This document shows, piece by piece, positions 39,731-49,212 of a stretch of DNA of 64,000 bases. Origin of the DNA: Perkinsela sp. pyNocScin1 (Eukaryota > Euglenozoa > Kinetoplastea > Prokinetoplastida > Perkinselidae); NCBI GenBank assembly GCA_964019655.1, contig CAXHTR010000001.1, forward strand, positions 1-64,000. Reading direction: 5' to 3'. The notes under the pieces are model-generated. The model worked only from the letters and a program-made list of their open reading frames with translations, did not search any database and had not been told where the DNA came from. The translations under genes were made by a program, and so were the position numbers. How positions within the stretch are numbered: the first letter of the stretch is position 1; each line of letters starts with the position of its first letter.

Positions 39731-40251
39731 GCATTCGGGTACATTTACATCGCTCGTGTACATGGCCCTTTTTGGCGTGGCATCTCATACAGACGAATTA
39801 TACTCTTTTTAATTTTTGCATATCTATCTCCCCAAAAAATGGTTGGGGTTTAGAAAAAAGGAAAGGGAAAAAATGATATGGCACTTTTTACAACTTTGGA
39901 AAGCGTCAAGGCTTCAGAGCACGCAGTGCCTTTAAGCTGATCTAGCTCAATCGGAAGTATGAGTTTTTCAACAGCTCGGTCATTGATCTGTGCGCGGCTT
40001 TCGGGGACTGGATGCAAGTTGCACAGCTAACATGCCTGTAGGCCAGGGTTTCTCACGGCCTGGGGCCCAGGGCCACATTTTTCAGAATGATAGGTCCTAG
40101 GACCAGGGGTCGGCATACTCGGGGACGCGTCCCCTTCATTTTTGTAGACTACGAAAACTTGACGTGTCCGAGAATTTCAGCATCAGTTCTGACAATTTCA
40201 TTCTATTGACTTCTCATTCGACTATCATTTATCATTTTAAGACCCGTTCAA
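39731..40251. other. Intergenic with transposon debris
   Basis: Spacer after the ePHD gene. It holds a CAGGGTTTC-type start at 40044 and a hAT-type terminus at 40103, ~60 bp apart, in GC-rich sequence unlike the surrounding AT-rich DNA. The acceptor for the 40252 gene lies just before it. Confidence 0.5.
40103..40133 (+). mobile_element. Relic of a hAT terminus
   Basis: CAGGGGTCGGCATACTCGGG then GACGCGTCCCC matches the left end of the complete element at 56257 (CAGGGGTCGGCAAAGTGTGG, GACGCGTCCCC). No matching opposite terminus or transposase was found nearby, so this is a solo end or truncated non-autonomous copy. Confidence 0.6.
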
Positions 40252-40875
40252 ATGCTTACTTTTGCGCTCGCTGATATCGCCAGCATTGGCCGCGTGGATA
40301 CCGCCATGCTCACACAGCAGCAAATGATGGAGCTCTTTTTCACTCCAGTAGATTACGATACAGCACGAGAGCAGCTGAAGGGAAACGAGGATGACGCGTG
40401 CTCTTGGAAGCAGGTGTACTGTGACGATGCGAAAAACATCACAAAAATGAGCTGGCTGAGCACGTACATCAGACTCGAAGGGTCCATCGATTTTTCGATG
40501 CTTCCGACCAACCTCGAGAATCTTACGATGTACAATCAGCGTCTCGTGGGCGAAATAGATGTGCGCGTCCTGCCAGAGAATTTGGAGTACTTTGGCGTCC
40601 AGATGTGCGGCTTTACGGGGACACTCGATTTGGGATCCTTGCCAAGAACACTGCAAAGTCTCTTTGTCATCGACAATCAAATCACAGGCATTGTCAATCT
40701 CTGCAACCTACCCGAGGACCTCAAAGATTTTCTCGTGAAGGACTTCAATGTGAAGCAGCCACATCTACATGTTGGGATACTCCCGGCGAGCACCCTTCGC
40801 ATTCGCCTCGAGCGCTGCCGAATCGAATCAATCACCTACGAGAACCCAGACGATAGCCAACGTGTCGTTCAGTAG
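40252..40875 (+). CDS. LRR family protein, short (207 aa)
   Basis: ATG 40252; leader MLTFALADIASIGRVD. Cap ACSWKQVYCDDAKNITKMSW with both Cys. Five repeats (LPTNLENLTMYNQRLVGEID, LPRTLQSLFVIDNQITGIVN). It ends with the common short tail LPASTLRIRLERCRIESIT. Nearest relative in the window is the pseudogene at 37491. Confidence 0.86.
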   Translation: MLTFALADIASIGRVDTAMLTQQQMMELFFTPVDYDTAREQLKGNEDDACSWKQVYCDDAKNITKMSWLSTYIRLEGSIDFSMLPTNLENLTMYNQRLVGEIDVRVLPENLEYFGVQMCGFTGTLDLGSLPRTLQSLFVIDNQITGIVNLCNLPEDLKDFLVKDFNVKQPHLHVGILPASTLRIRLERCRIESITYENPDDSQRVVQ

Positions 40876-41018
40876 AAGGGATTCAGCGTCACCCTTCTTA
40901 AAAAAAAACGAGACAGCCTAGAAGTATGATCATGCGTTAAGATAACGAAGCCTGAAGAGATGGTCCGCTCACATCCGGCCAATCAACTTTTTTAAGTTTT
41001 CCATTTTACCCCATACAA

Positions 41019-41663
41019 ATGCACATTTCACTCTCCCTCATCTCTGCCGCTGAAATCGGCCGATTCGACGAGTTCTCCCTCGCCGATCAAGCGAGGCTCG
41101 AGATGCTCGTTATGGACATACTCGAAAACCCCAAGATCAACGCTTTGCAACCACCCTTCTTTAACAAAAATGGCGATTTCGAAAGCGTTTGCGCGTGGTC
41201 CGGTGTCGAGTGCGACAGGGACATGTACGTGACGGAAATGACGTGGGAGTCGGCGCCTTGGCTCCGTGGCACGCGAAAGTTCAGTCTGACGCACCTCCCA
41301 CCGAAGCTCGACAAGCTGTACCTCTCGGGCAACGCGCTTGCGGGAACCGTCGACTGGAACCACCTGCAGGCGTGCCTCCGCGTGTTTTACATATCGAACA
41401 ACTGCCTGACTGGTGGCGTCAATCTGCAGCTGCTCCCTCCCGCGCTTGAGTATCTGAACCTCTCCGCCAACAAATTTTCGGGGTGTCTCGACTTCAGCGC
41501 TCTGCCAGCGAACCTTGTCTACCTTGAGCTTGCAGACAACGACTTTCGGGGGGCTGTATGCATGAAGCATGGGCTTCCCAAATCGCTGAGCTGGATCGAC
41601 CTGACGCGAAATCGCTTCGATAAGATTGACAGAAGCAGCTTACCACCATGTGTGATGGTTTGA
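41019..41663 (+). CDS. LRR family protein, short (214 aa)
   Basis: ATG 41019 after CATTTTACCCCATACAA. Leader MHISLSLISAAEIGRFD; cap VCAWSGVECDRDMYVTEMTW with both Cys. Five repeats (LPPKLDKLYLSGNALAGTVD, LPPALEYLNLSANKFSGCLD). It ends FDKIDRSSLPPCVMV, like the end of the next gene (FDQVDVKELPSCVSY), so the two are close paralogues. Confidence 0.88.
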   Translation: MHISLSLISAAEIGRFDEFSLADQARLEMLVMDILENPKINALQPPFFNKNGDFESVCAWSGVECDRDMYVTEMTWESAPWLRGTRKFSLTHLPPKLDKLYLSGNALAGTVDWNHLQACLRVFYISNNCLTGGVNLQLLPPALEYLNLSANKFSGCLDFSALPANLVYLELADNDFRGAVCMKHGLPKSLSWIDLTRNRFDKIDRSSLPPCVMV

Positions 41664-41804
41664 GAAATATGATGCTTTTACATCTGAGCAGGGGAGCCTT
41701 GGATAACAAGTGCGCTTACATTGTTTCTTATATTTTGAAGTAGCAAGATAGTATGAAACGAAAACTGCATTTAAACTGAAGATTTTTTTCATGTGTCCAA
41801 GTAA

Positions 41805-42620
41805 ATGTTTGTAATGCACGCGTTTGTCCCGTTTCTTTTGTCCGCGGATACTGCTGTGGGCCGATTTAACAAAGATTCCCTCCCTGAACAAACGCGCATG
41901 GAGCTCCTCATGGCACCAATCATTAAGGAAACAGCGAGCCTACCGGCATCTTCGAAAGGTTTACAGCTTCGCCCGAAGATTTTCGATACGAATGGCGATA
42001 TACTCCCTGCTTGCAGCTGGGTGGGCGTACTCTGCAATAATGATCGAAAAGTCGACAGTATACTTTGGATGTCACTGCCGTGGCTTATGGGCAAGGAGGA
42101 ATTTCACCCAGAGACATTTTTGGAGCACGCTCGGTCAGTCGTCATCAGTCACAGCAGCATGCGGGGGACCCTGGACCTCTCAGCGCTCGCCCCACGCCTC
42201 GCTGATCTTGACATCAGCTACAACAGCTATACGGGCGAAATTCAGCTCAGCGAGCTCCCGACATCGCTCGAAAAACTCAATCTCTCCTTCAACTTGCTCG
42301 AGGGGTCCCTCAACCTGGAAAATCTTCCCGCCGGGATGAAAAAGCTCAACCTGAGTCGAAACAAATTTTTGGGATCTGTATCGCTCGTGAAGCTGCCGGA
42401 CAGCCTCACCAACCTCTTCCTACAGGAGAATAATCTGACGGGGACAGTATCGTTGCAGAATCTCCCGCAAAATCTCGAATGTCTCGAGCTCAGTCGGAAC
42501 AAGCTCTCAGGCCCACTGGCTTTTGCCAATCTTCCCGTGCGCCTCTTCAGTCTTGGCCTCAAATGGAACAATTTTGACCAAGTTGATGTCAAAGAACTGC
42601 CGAGTTGCGTCTCATACTGA
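41805..42620 (+). CDS. LRR family protein (271 aa)
   Basis: ATG 41805 follows TTTTTTTCATGTGTCCAAG. Leader MFVMHAFVPFLLSADTAVGR; cap ACSWVGVLCNNDRKVDSILW with both Cys. Seven repeats (LPTSLEKLNLSFNLLEGSLN, LPQNLECLELSRNKLSGPLA). It ends FDQVDVKELPSCVSY, matching the preceding gene and supporting a tandem duplication with repeat expansion. Confidence 0.88.
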   Translation: MFVMHAFVPFLLSADTAVGRFNKDSLPEQTRMELLMAPIIKETASLPASSKGLQLRPKIFDTNGDILPACSWVGVLCNNDRKVDSILWMSLPWLMGKEEFHPETFLEHARSVVISHSSMRGTLDLSALAPRLADLDISYNSYTGEIQLSELPTSLEKLNLSFNLLEGSLNLENLPAGMKKLNLSRNKFLGSVSLVKLPDSLTNLFLQENNLTGTVSLQNLPQNLECLELSRNKLSGPLAFANLPVRLFSLGLKWNNFDQVDVKELPSCVSY

Positions 42621-42731
42621 GTAAGTTGAATGAAAATATGAAATTAAAAGTCTTTAATATAAAGAGGAACGCATGATAGCGCACAGTCGATCACAATTCG
42701 GATTTTTCATTTCTATACGATTGCGCATACT

Positions 42732-43466
42732 ATGCTCGTCCAGTTGCTCTTGCTGTGTTTTTGCATAGATGCAGATACAGACCAGTCTCAGCTCTGCCAT
42801 CGTATCACAGAATATCAATCACAGTGCATGGAACGGCTCATACAAATAGAGGGCCTGCCGCGGACAAAGCAGCGCAAGCTTCTTCAGCTACTTGGGTTCA
42901 TAGAAAATATCGAAAGTTCATTGAGCGAGTGCGAGTGGGATGGTGTAAAATGCACAGAAGGAAAGGTCACGCACATTGAGTGGGAGAATCGATCCTCGGT
43001 TAACCTTCGCCTGCGCCTCGCGTGGCTCCCGCCAACAGTGCAGAGCGCTATTTTTGACGATTGCGTGACCATGAAGCCCCTTGACGCTCGGAACTTTCCA
43101 GAGTCGCTGGAGCTTTTTGATGCTTACTCTTGCGATATAGGCGGGTCTCTGGACTTGACGCTGCTACCGCGCTCGATGGAGAGCATTTCTGCTGTGAAGA
43201 ACTTTCTATGCGGGACAGCAGTTCTCACAGATCTCCCATCGCGGTTGCGCTTTGTCGATCTCCGCGCAAACAGGATACACACAGTTTTCGTTCGGAGTGC
43301 TTCACTGCCAGAATCTTTTGAGAAGGCGCTTTTTGCCCTTGCTGACGGAACCATCTCGTATGTCGCACTCGATGGCAAGCGTCAAGATAAGCGGGTTCAG
43401 ATCGAAGGCGCCAAGAGAACAGTAAAGGCACGGGTCCAAGGTGCAAACGATGAGGAAGAGAGGTGA
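42732..43466 (+). CDS. LRR family protein, diverged (244 aa)
   Basis: ATG 42732; leader MLVQLLLLCFCIDADTD. Cap ECEWDGVKCTEGKVTHIEW with both Cys. Four or five repeats (LPPTVQSAIFDDCVTMKPLD, LPSRLRFVDLRANRIHTVFV). The charged C-terminus (GKRQDKRVQIEGAKRTVKAR) resembles the end of the 43658 and 34695 genes, defining a subgroup. Confidence 0.85.
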   Translation: MLVQLLLLCFCIDADTDQSQLCHRITEYQSQCMERLIQIEGLPRTKQRKLLQLLGFIENIESSLSECEWDGVKCTEGKVTHIEWENRSSVNLRLRLAWLPPTVQSAIFDDCVTMKPLDARNFPESLELFDAYSCDIGGSLDLTLLPRSMESISAVKNFLCGTAVLTDLPSRLRFVDLRANRIHTVFVRSASLPESFEKALFALADGTISYVALDGKRQDKRVQIEGAKRTVKARVQGANDEEER

Positions 43467-43657
43467 GGAAAATTTTTTCTGTAGACTATAGTTATTCCAT
43501 CCGTTCGTATGATTGAAAAGAGCAGAGACGGAGTTTTGATTTCAGCTCAATGAGAATGCCGAGGATCTGTCAGCTACTATAGGTGAACTTTGAATCCCCA
43601 TCTCCCCACTGATTGGCTATTGATATACCTATTGGTATTGTACCTAAATCACTTCAA

Positions 43658-44368
43658 ATGCTGTTTGTTCTATCTCTGTGCACCGATGAGCATTCGCTTT
43701 ACGACGCGAAGCGCTACCAGCATATGTGCATTGATAAATTGCTCCAAGAGAGAGAAATTCAGGAGCTGAATGAGTTTGCTGCAGAGAAAGGACTGCATGA
43801 TAATGCACTCTACGCCCATTGTGAGTGCTCTTGGCGGGGGATCGAATGCGACAATGGTCTGATGTGGCGAATGGCCTGGGACGCGAATCATTTCCACGAT
43901 GGATACCAAGACTCTTTTCCGCAGCAAAACATACATGATCTCAAGCTGCATATCGAGTGGCTTCCACCGACGCTTGTGTTCTTGGATCTATCGGACTTTC
44001 CATTGGAGCAAAAGCTAAACACAGAGATGCTTCCCCGATCGCTAAAGCAGCTTAATATGAGTGTTTGCAGGTTACGAGGGCCCCTATCAGTAGGCGGACT
44101 CCCCGCATGTCTCGAAGTCGCAAAGCTACACAGGAATCAATTTTCAGGAATTTTGCGGCTTGTAGATCTTCCAAGCGAGCTGCGCGTCTTGTGGCTTTCG
44201 AGAAATCTCTTCCACACTATCGTCATTCGGAACGCGGGAATTCCAGAATGCACAGAGCGTATCGTTGCGTACCAAGACCGCAAGAAAGACCCAAGAATAA
44301 TCATTCTCGATGGCAAGGATGTACACGAGAGCATTCAGCTTCACAGGGCAAAGAAGGCTATCCGATGA
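43658..44368 (+). CDS. LRR family protein, diverged (236 aa)
   Basis: ATG 43658 chosen by alignment; the frame is open from a TTG at 43613. Leader MLFVLSLCTDEHSLYD; cap ECSWRGIECDNGLMWRMAWD with both Cys. About five repeats (LPPTLVFLDLSDFPLEQKLN, LPACLEVAKLHRNQFSGILR). C-terminus DGKDVHESIQLHRAKKAIR matches the subgroup with 42732 and 34695. Confidence 0.83.
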   Translation: MLFVLSLCTDEHSLYDAKRYQHMCIDKLLQEREIQELNEFAAEKGLHDNALYAHCECSWRGIECDNGLMWRMAWDANHFHDGYQDSFPQQNIHDLKLHIEWLPPTLVFLDLSDFPLEQKLNTEMLPRSLKQLNMSVCRLRGPLSVGGLPACLEVAKLHRNQFSGILRLVDLPSELRVLWLSRNLFHTIVIRNAGIPECTERIVAYQDRKKDPRIIILDGKDVHESIQLHRAKKAIR

Positions 44369-44540
44369 GTCTTTCTGTGCGTTTCGACTGTGCATATGCT
44401 TCACTTTTGATCGCATGAAAGCCTCAAATTTTTCCTTGGAAGGGCAGCCAACTCATATTAAAAACATCTAGATCTTTATCTAGATCTATTTCTTTAGTGA
44501 GCTATGCGTTGTGGCTCAGTATGTACAGACTTTTCTCTCT

Positions 44541-44684
44541 ATGATCACTCTAATGCCTTTTGCTTGCATCGATGGTACTTATTTCGCAAATGCAGACTTA
44601 CGTGGTATTCTTGGGAGCCATCAAGACATGATCCTAGGGAAGATCAACGCAGTAGAAATGCAATCGTTCATAAAAGGACACTAA
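44541..44684 (+). pseudogene. Possible truncated LRR N-terminus (47 codons)
   Basis: ATG 44541 after TTTTCTCTCT gives MITLMPFACIDGTYFANADL, which has the family leader form, then MILGKINAVEMQSFIKGH and TAA. No cap or repeats follow in any frame. It could be a leftover 5' end of a deleted LRR gene or chance. Confidence 0.35.
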
Positions 44685-45541
44685 AGAATATCTCCCAGGC
44701 TGGCTCAAAAATCATAGAATTACGGCCTGTTTGATGTACATCATTCTATTGAAAGTAGCCAAATTCCTCTTCGGCGATACTTAGTGCGATAAATTCTTCT
44801 GAGATAACGACTTTGTTTACTTGTTGCTCTCGTGCTCTATATTCAAAAGGAAACTAGAGGAATTTTATACATTGTAGCACAAATAAAATTGGGTAGATCG
44901 AGGGGGGGGGGGTAGAAGTTCATAATGAATTGGGTAGAGGCACATGATACAGATCCGAGATTATATCCAAAAATTACTAGCATCATATTTCTCGCCAATC
45001 TCAGAATCCCCAGAACTAAGCCAAAGGTACATTTCTTCTTCCTAGAGCTTACAGCTTACAAGCAACGTAATGAAAAGCCCCTAGTAATAGATCTAATACA
45101 ATAAGATCTTACCTACTCGCATATAAAGCACTCGAACTTCTAGAGGTGGAACGAATTGGCTTGGGAAAGACGAAGTAAAGTGACATGATTTGTCTCGAAT
45201 AAGCATGGCATGAATCGCGAATCCAGAAGTAGTAGTCATATCATAATCGATCGTTGTATGAGAAGGTGGTGTGTGTCATTCATGCATATGGATCAGAACA
45301 TTAGTACTCGATGTAAGTTCAAATACTTAATCTTGAATAAAAGTGTCTGCATTTATGGAAAAACTCATCCAATATAGAATCGAATGAGTATAATCTGTCT
45401 TATTTCCAGCAGACTAGTAAATTTCCTAAACATTTCTTCCTTCACAGTGCTTTCATCCGCTCCTTTACGTCAGTATTGCGACTAACTACACATGCTCTCT
45501 TTTTAACGGGAATCTAGTACTTTTTCACATCTTCAATTGTG
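44685..45541. other. 0.86-kb AT-rich spacer
   Basis: No gene seen. A poly-G run of about 10 lies near 44903. The end of the stretch (TACTTTTTCACATCTTCAATTG) leads into the zinc-finger gene. Confidence 0.4.
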
Positions 45542-48500
45542 ATGTACCGATACTGCTACCGGCCACCACTGTGGAAGCCCTCAAAGTTTGAGATTCCAGC
45601 CAAAAATTGCACAGATCGAAGTAAGCGACTCAGCTTCACCACCCCACCACTTCCAAAACCATCAAAAGCGGAACGCCCCATTCGTATACCTACTGATGCT
45701 CTCGAGCTTTTCGCACTTCTTGACAGCGGCCGAGTCCGTCTCACCGATGAAGGCTGCGCGGCAGTATTTCTCCACGCACAGCTCGCACCATCGCACGGCT
45801 TCCTGAGCATCAGCTGGCTCTACAGCGTGCTCCGCGAGCGCCATGACTTTCAGGCTGACGCGCTCGCGGCGGCGACACTGGTGTATTTTCAGAGGCTCCG
45901 AGAAATGCAGCGGGCATGCCCAGACAGAGCCTCGTTCACACCTGAGAGCAGCACAAAACTCCTGCGAACGAACGCCGAAGTCGTTGACTATCAGCGGGCC
46001 CAGGGTGCCATCAAGGCCTTCTCGTACTATCCAGTGAGTCTCGCTGGGCCCCTCGCGGGCACTGCAAGCACTTTACAGCAAGTGAGGGACTTACTTGAGA
46101 CTGTCGTGGCAAGCGTCTCGCATGGCCTTCCTGAGGTCGAAGAAATGTCAGTAGGCGCTGCAGTGCTCTGGTTGAGTGCCGATTGCCTCCAGCTACACGC
46201 AGCGACCCCGTATTTTGGCCACAATGAGCGCATCTCGCTCAAAAATGCCGACGCAGAGCGTGCCAAGTGCTTGCAGGTGCTTTTCGCGTCAGCCAATCCT
46301 CGTTCGAATAGGCTCTTATCCCGCATTTGGCCGCTCCTCGTGCAGTTTGGTGATATCACACTCGTCGAGCGGCTCATTGATGGCTTCCTTCCCCTTGCGC
46401 CAAGCACAGATCTCACTGGCGAGATTTTCACTGCACTGTGTGACAACGTCTACTTCAATAGTACAGTTATCACCAAGACACTCTCGCATCTCTTCTCGCG
46501 GTACCACTCGTGCATTGTGCGCCTCCTCGAGACGCGCTGGCCAAGCTTTCATGAGAAACTCACACAGTCCCTCAGCGCACGCAATGGCGATGACTTTATC
46601 AAAAAATATGTTCGTAACTACCGCTCTGGGCTCCTGAAAGACATCTACGACGCGCTGCCATCGCTCTACGCTGCGAAGGACGCCTTTCCGCGTGCTTTCT
46701 ATGTAAGCCTCCTGCAGGGCCCATGCCGTGATCTCCGCTACCGCTGCATTTCCGGCCTGAAGGGCATCACAGCAAGCGATTTTGAACACTGCTGGCAGAA
46801 CACAACCGAAACTGCCCACATGCTCCTTGAGCGCGACCCGGGCATCCTCAAGATCCTCTTCGCACAGGGCCAGGAGGTCTTCGCGACGGCGCGGCAGTTC
46901 CAGAGGACGTCGATGTTCCGCGAGTTTCATGTCTATAAACACAGCCTGTGGAAGGCCTTCGCCCTGCAGCTCATGCGCGGCCACCGGCGACACTTTTACA
47001 ACATTCTCAGCAATCTGTCCACCACAGCAGCGTTCTTCACAGAGGTTCTGCTCGCGCTGCTGCGGTTCTGCTCGGTGGACTTTGCGAGAGACTTCGCGCA
47101 GGCCTATCGCGCAAAGCATCCGAGCAGGATTACCCTCACGCCTCGCCTCCTACGGCTCCTGAGCCACCCGTCCTTCCGCATAGTCGCCCCACAGCGCTTC
47201 TGGTGGCGGTGCAACTGCCTCCGGTGGTCTGGACACCTCGCTGATATCCCAGAGAGTGCCCTTGCGGACTCTTCGAGCGACCCGAAGGCCGTCCAGCAGT
47301 CGCTCGGCTTCCTGCGGGACGAGTTCGCCGCCAGCGCCCCCACAGAGGCGTTCCAGCACGTCATACGCTCGATCGACGCCGCCGGGCGTTTTGACGCGGC
47401 TGTGAACCCCGGCAGGTCTACGTCGTGCTCGAACTGCGGTGGCTACTCGTGCGCGTGTGGCCGGACGTACCCGTCGGCAGTTTCAATTGAAAACTGCGCG
47501 TCGTGTGACGCGCCGCCGGCGTGGCGGGTCGCAGCGGCGAAGGTGGATATTTGGTATTGCAGCGCCTGTGAGGCGCCAGTACGCGGCGCGATCTGCCCTC
47601 GCTGCCAATCGCACGACGCGCAGCAGTTCTGGTCATGCTCCTCGTGCCAGCAGTACAACCCGAACGCGAGCGATGGGCCCATGGCGTGCGTACACTGTGG
47701 ACAGCTCCATGAGCGCGAGAAGTTCGAGAACGCAGCGCTCGTTGCCTGCCAGTGGTGTGCGACCTTTCATTTTGCCAGTCAGCGGTGCAAGCAGCTTCAA
47801 AGTGGAGGCGTTGATGCAAATAGCGAAATTTCGTATTTTACGTGGGCGTGTGGCTGTGGAGCGACAAACTCCCCGATGCGCCTAAACTGCGGTAAATGTG
47901 GCAAGAAACACTTCACCTGCCGATTCTGTGAAGAAAAGCAGGTCCTTGGGGCTCATGATAATAAAGCACAGTGGGCTGCGCCACCCAACAGTGCGCTACA
48001 GAGTGTGACGAAGGCGCACTGTATATCTTGCCGAATGCCACACCCACGGACGTGGGCGCTCTTCGCTGGGAAGACATGGCGGTGCATGCCCTGTGGGCAA
48101 TATCATTCGATACACTCACAGCACGAGCTCTGCACCCAGAGCGTTCCGATGCTCACGAACGGTGAGGTGGGCTCGATGGACACCAGTGCGTGGTGGAAGA
48201 TTCATAGGGCTTCAGCGGGGCTTTCTGGGAGATTCTTCCCGTCGACATACCCAAAATATCTCTTGCCGTTTTCGATGCGTAGAGAGGCACAAATGCGCTC
48301 AGCAAGACAGAAGCAAAGTCATCCATTTGTGAGCGAGTTCTGGCTATGTACCGTTTGTACCCTCGCAAATCCGTCGTACACGCAAGTCTGCGGCTTTTGC
48401 ACGAGGAGCCGAGACGATGGCGCTCTTTCACTCTGGCTCAAGCCGTGGAGAAATTCAGAAGCAGTAGCTATGGAGATTGGGACTGCCACCGATGGTCATT

Positions 48501-48586
48501 GGCTCTCAGAAAACATTGGAGATCTTTGCGTAAGCTTAGAGATTGATACTGCACAGTTCGAAGGAATGTGTGCGGTTCTTGGGTGA
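45542..48586 (+). CDS. Large helical protein with a C-terminal cluster of RanBP2-type zinc fingers
   Basis: 1,014 aa from ATG 45542. The first ~600 residues are helical without a named domain; the Arg/Lys/Pro-rich start could be a mitochondrial presequence. From ~628 to ~955 there are about eight two-Cys pairs: CSNCGG, CASC, YCSAC...CPRC, WSCSSCQQYNPN...CVHC, CQWC, WACGCGATNS...CGKC, CRFC, CISC, CMPC, and finally WLCTVCTLANPSYTQVCGFC, an exact RanBP2 finger (C-x2-C-x3-N-x6-C-x2-C). Such fingers bind single-stranded RNA. Layout resembles the 11899-16386 protein (helical part plus zinc array), so related RNA roles are inferred. Confidence 0.8.
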   Translation: MYRYCYRPPLWKPSKFEIPAKNCTDRSKRLSFTTPPLPKPSKAERPIRIPTDALELFALLDSGRVRLTDEGCAAVFLHAQLAPSHGFLSISWLYSVLRERHDFQADALAAATLVYFQRLREMQRACPDRASFTPESSTKLLRTNAEVVDYQRAQGAIKAFSYYPVSLAGPLAGTASTLQQVRDLLETVVASVSHGLPEVEEMSVGAAVLWLSADCLQLHAATPYFGHNERISLKNADAERAKCLQVLFASANPRSNRLLSRIWPLLVQFGDITLVERLIDGFLPLAPSTDLTGEIFTALCDNVYFNSTVITKTLSHLFSRYHSCIVRLLETRWPSFHEKLTQSLSARNGDDFIKKYVRNYRSGLLKDIYDALPSLYAAKDAFPRAFYVSLLQGPCRDLRYRCISGLKGITASDFEHCWQNTTETAHMLLERDPGILKILFAQGQEVFATARQFQRTSMFREFHVYKHSLWKAFALQLMRGHRRHFYNILSNLSTTAAFFTEVLLALLRFCSVDFARDFAQAYRAKHPSRITLTPRLLRLLSHPSFRIVAPQRFWWRCNCLRWSGHLADIPESALADSSSDPKAVQQSLGFLRDEFAASAPTEAFQHVIRSIDAAGRFDAAVNPGRSTSCSNCGGYSCACGRTYPSAVSIENCASCDAPPAWRVAAAKVDIWYCSACEAPVRGAICPRCQSHDAQQFWSCSSCQQYNPNASDGPMACVHCGQLHEREKFENAALVACQWCATFHFASQRCKQLQSGGVDANSEISYFTWACGCGATNSPMRLNCGKCGKKHFTCRFCEEKQVLGAHDNKAQWAAPPNSALQSVTKAHCISCRMPHPRTWALFAGKTWRCMPCGQYHSIHSQHELCTQSVPMLTNGEVGSMDTSAWWKIHRASAGLSGRFFPSTYPKYLLPFSMRREAQMRSARQKQSHPFVSEFWLCTVCTLANPSYTQVCGFCTRSRDDGALSLWLKPWRNSEAVAMEIGTATDGHWLSENIGDLCVSLEIDTAQFEGMCAVLG

Positions 48587-49212
48587 GTGTACAGTAGACC
48601 AATGCTTTTTTTCTCGATGATATGTTCATTCGTGTAGTGTACCCTATTTTATTTCATCAAACATGCTCGGAGGTGTACCAAACATCTGGAATGTCATGGC
48701 CAGTGTTAAAGAGCCGATGGCTTGTTTTGGTACCGAAAGATTCGATAACTAGAGCGCGTAAAGAGCTTTCTTTTGCAGCGATTTTCGGAACGCAGAGCAT
48801 AAAAACAAGGGTAGAGGCTTTTCGAAGTTTGAATTCCTGAGTGCACAAGCCGCGGTAGAAAATTTTCAGTAATGAAGGCTCTGCGCGTATCAAAGAACAA
48901 GATTATCCGTGCCTAAGCACGCACTCTCGTTGAGCTCTCTTGATGAATGAGTCACCCATGCTGCTCTTGTAGGATGTCACTGCCTATTCCCACTAAACGA
49001 CGAGCACACGCGGGTGAAAAAGCTATCAGTGCATGAAGATGAGAAGGAAATGAAAAGACGAGAATATTGAGAACATAGTAAATTTAACCTAAAGTGCTTA
49101 AAATTTCGATTGCTTTAAGATGAAGTATCCAATATCCACCGGCCAGCGGAGACTTCTTACATTGGGAACTATCTTAGTTTCTTTTTCATAATTCAAAGCC
49201 CTAAACCAATCA
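48587..49212. other. 0.6-kb spacer, nothing recognised
   Basis: Only short ORFs without motifs. The end contains TTTCTTTTTCATAATTCAAAG, a plausible acceptor for the next gene. Confidence 0.4.

Noticed and set aside
48622-48840. 72-codon plus-strand ORF after the zinc-finger gene
   Set aside because: ATG is present, but there is no motif, no paralogue in the window and the composition is that of spacer.
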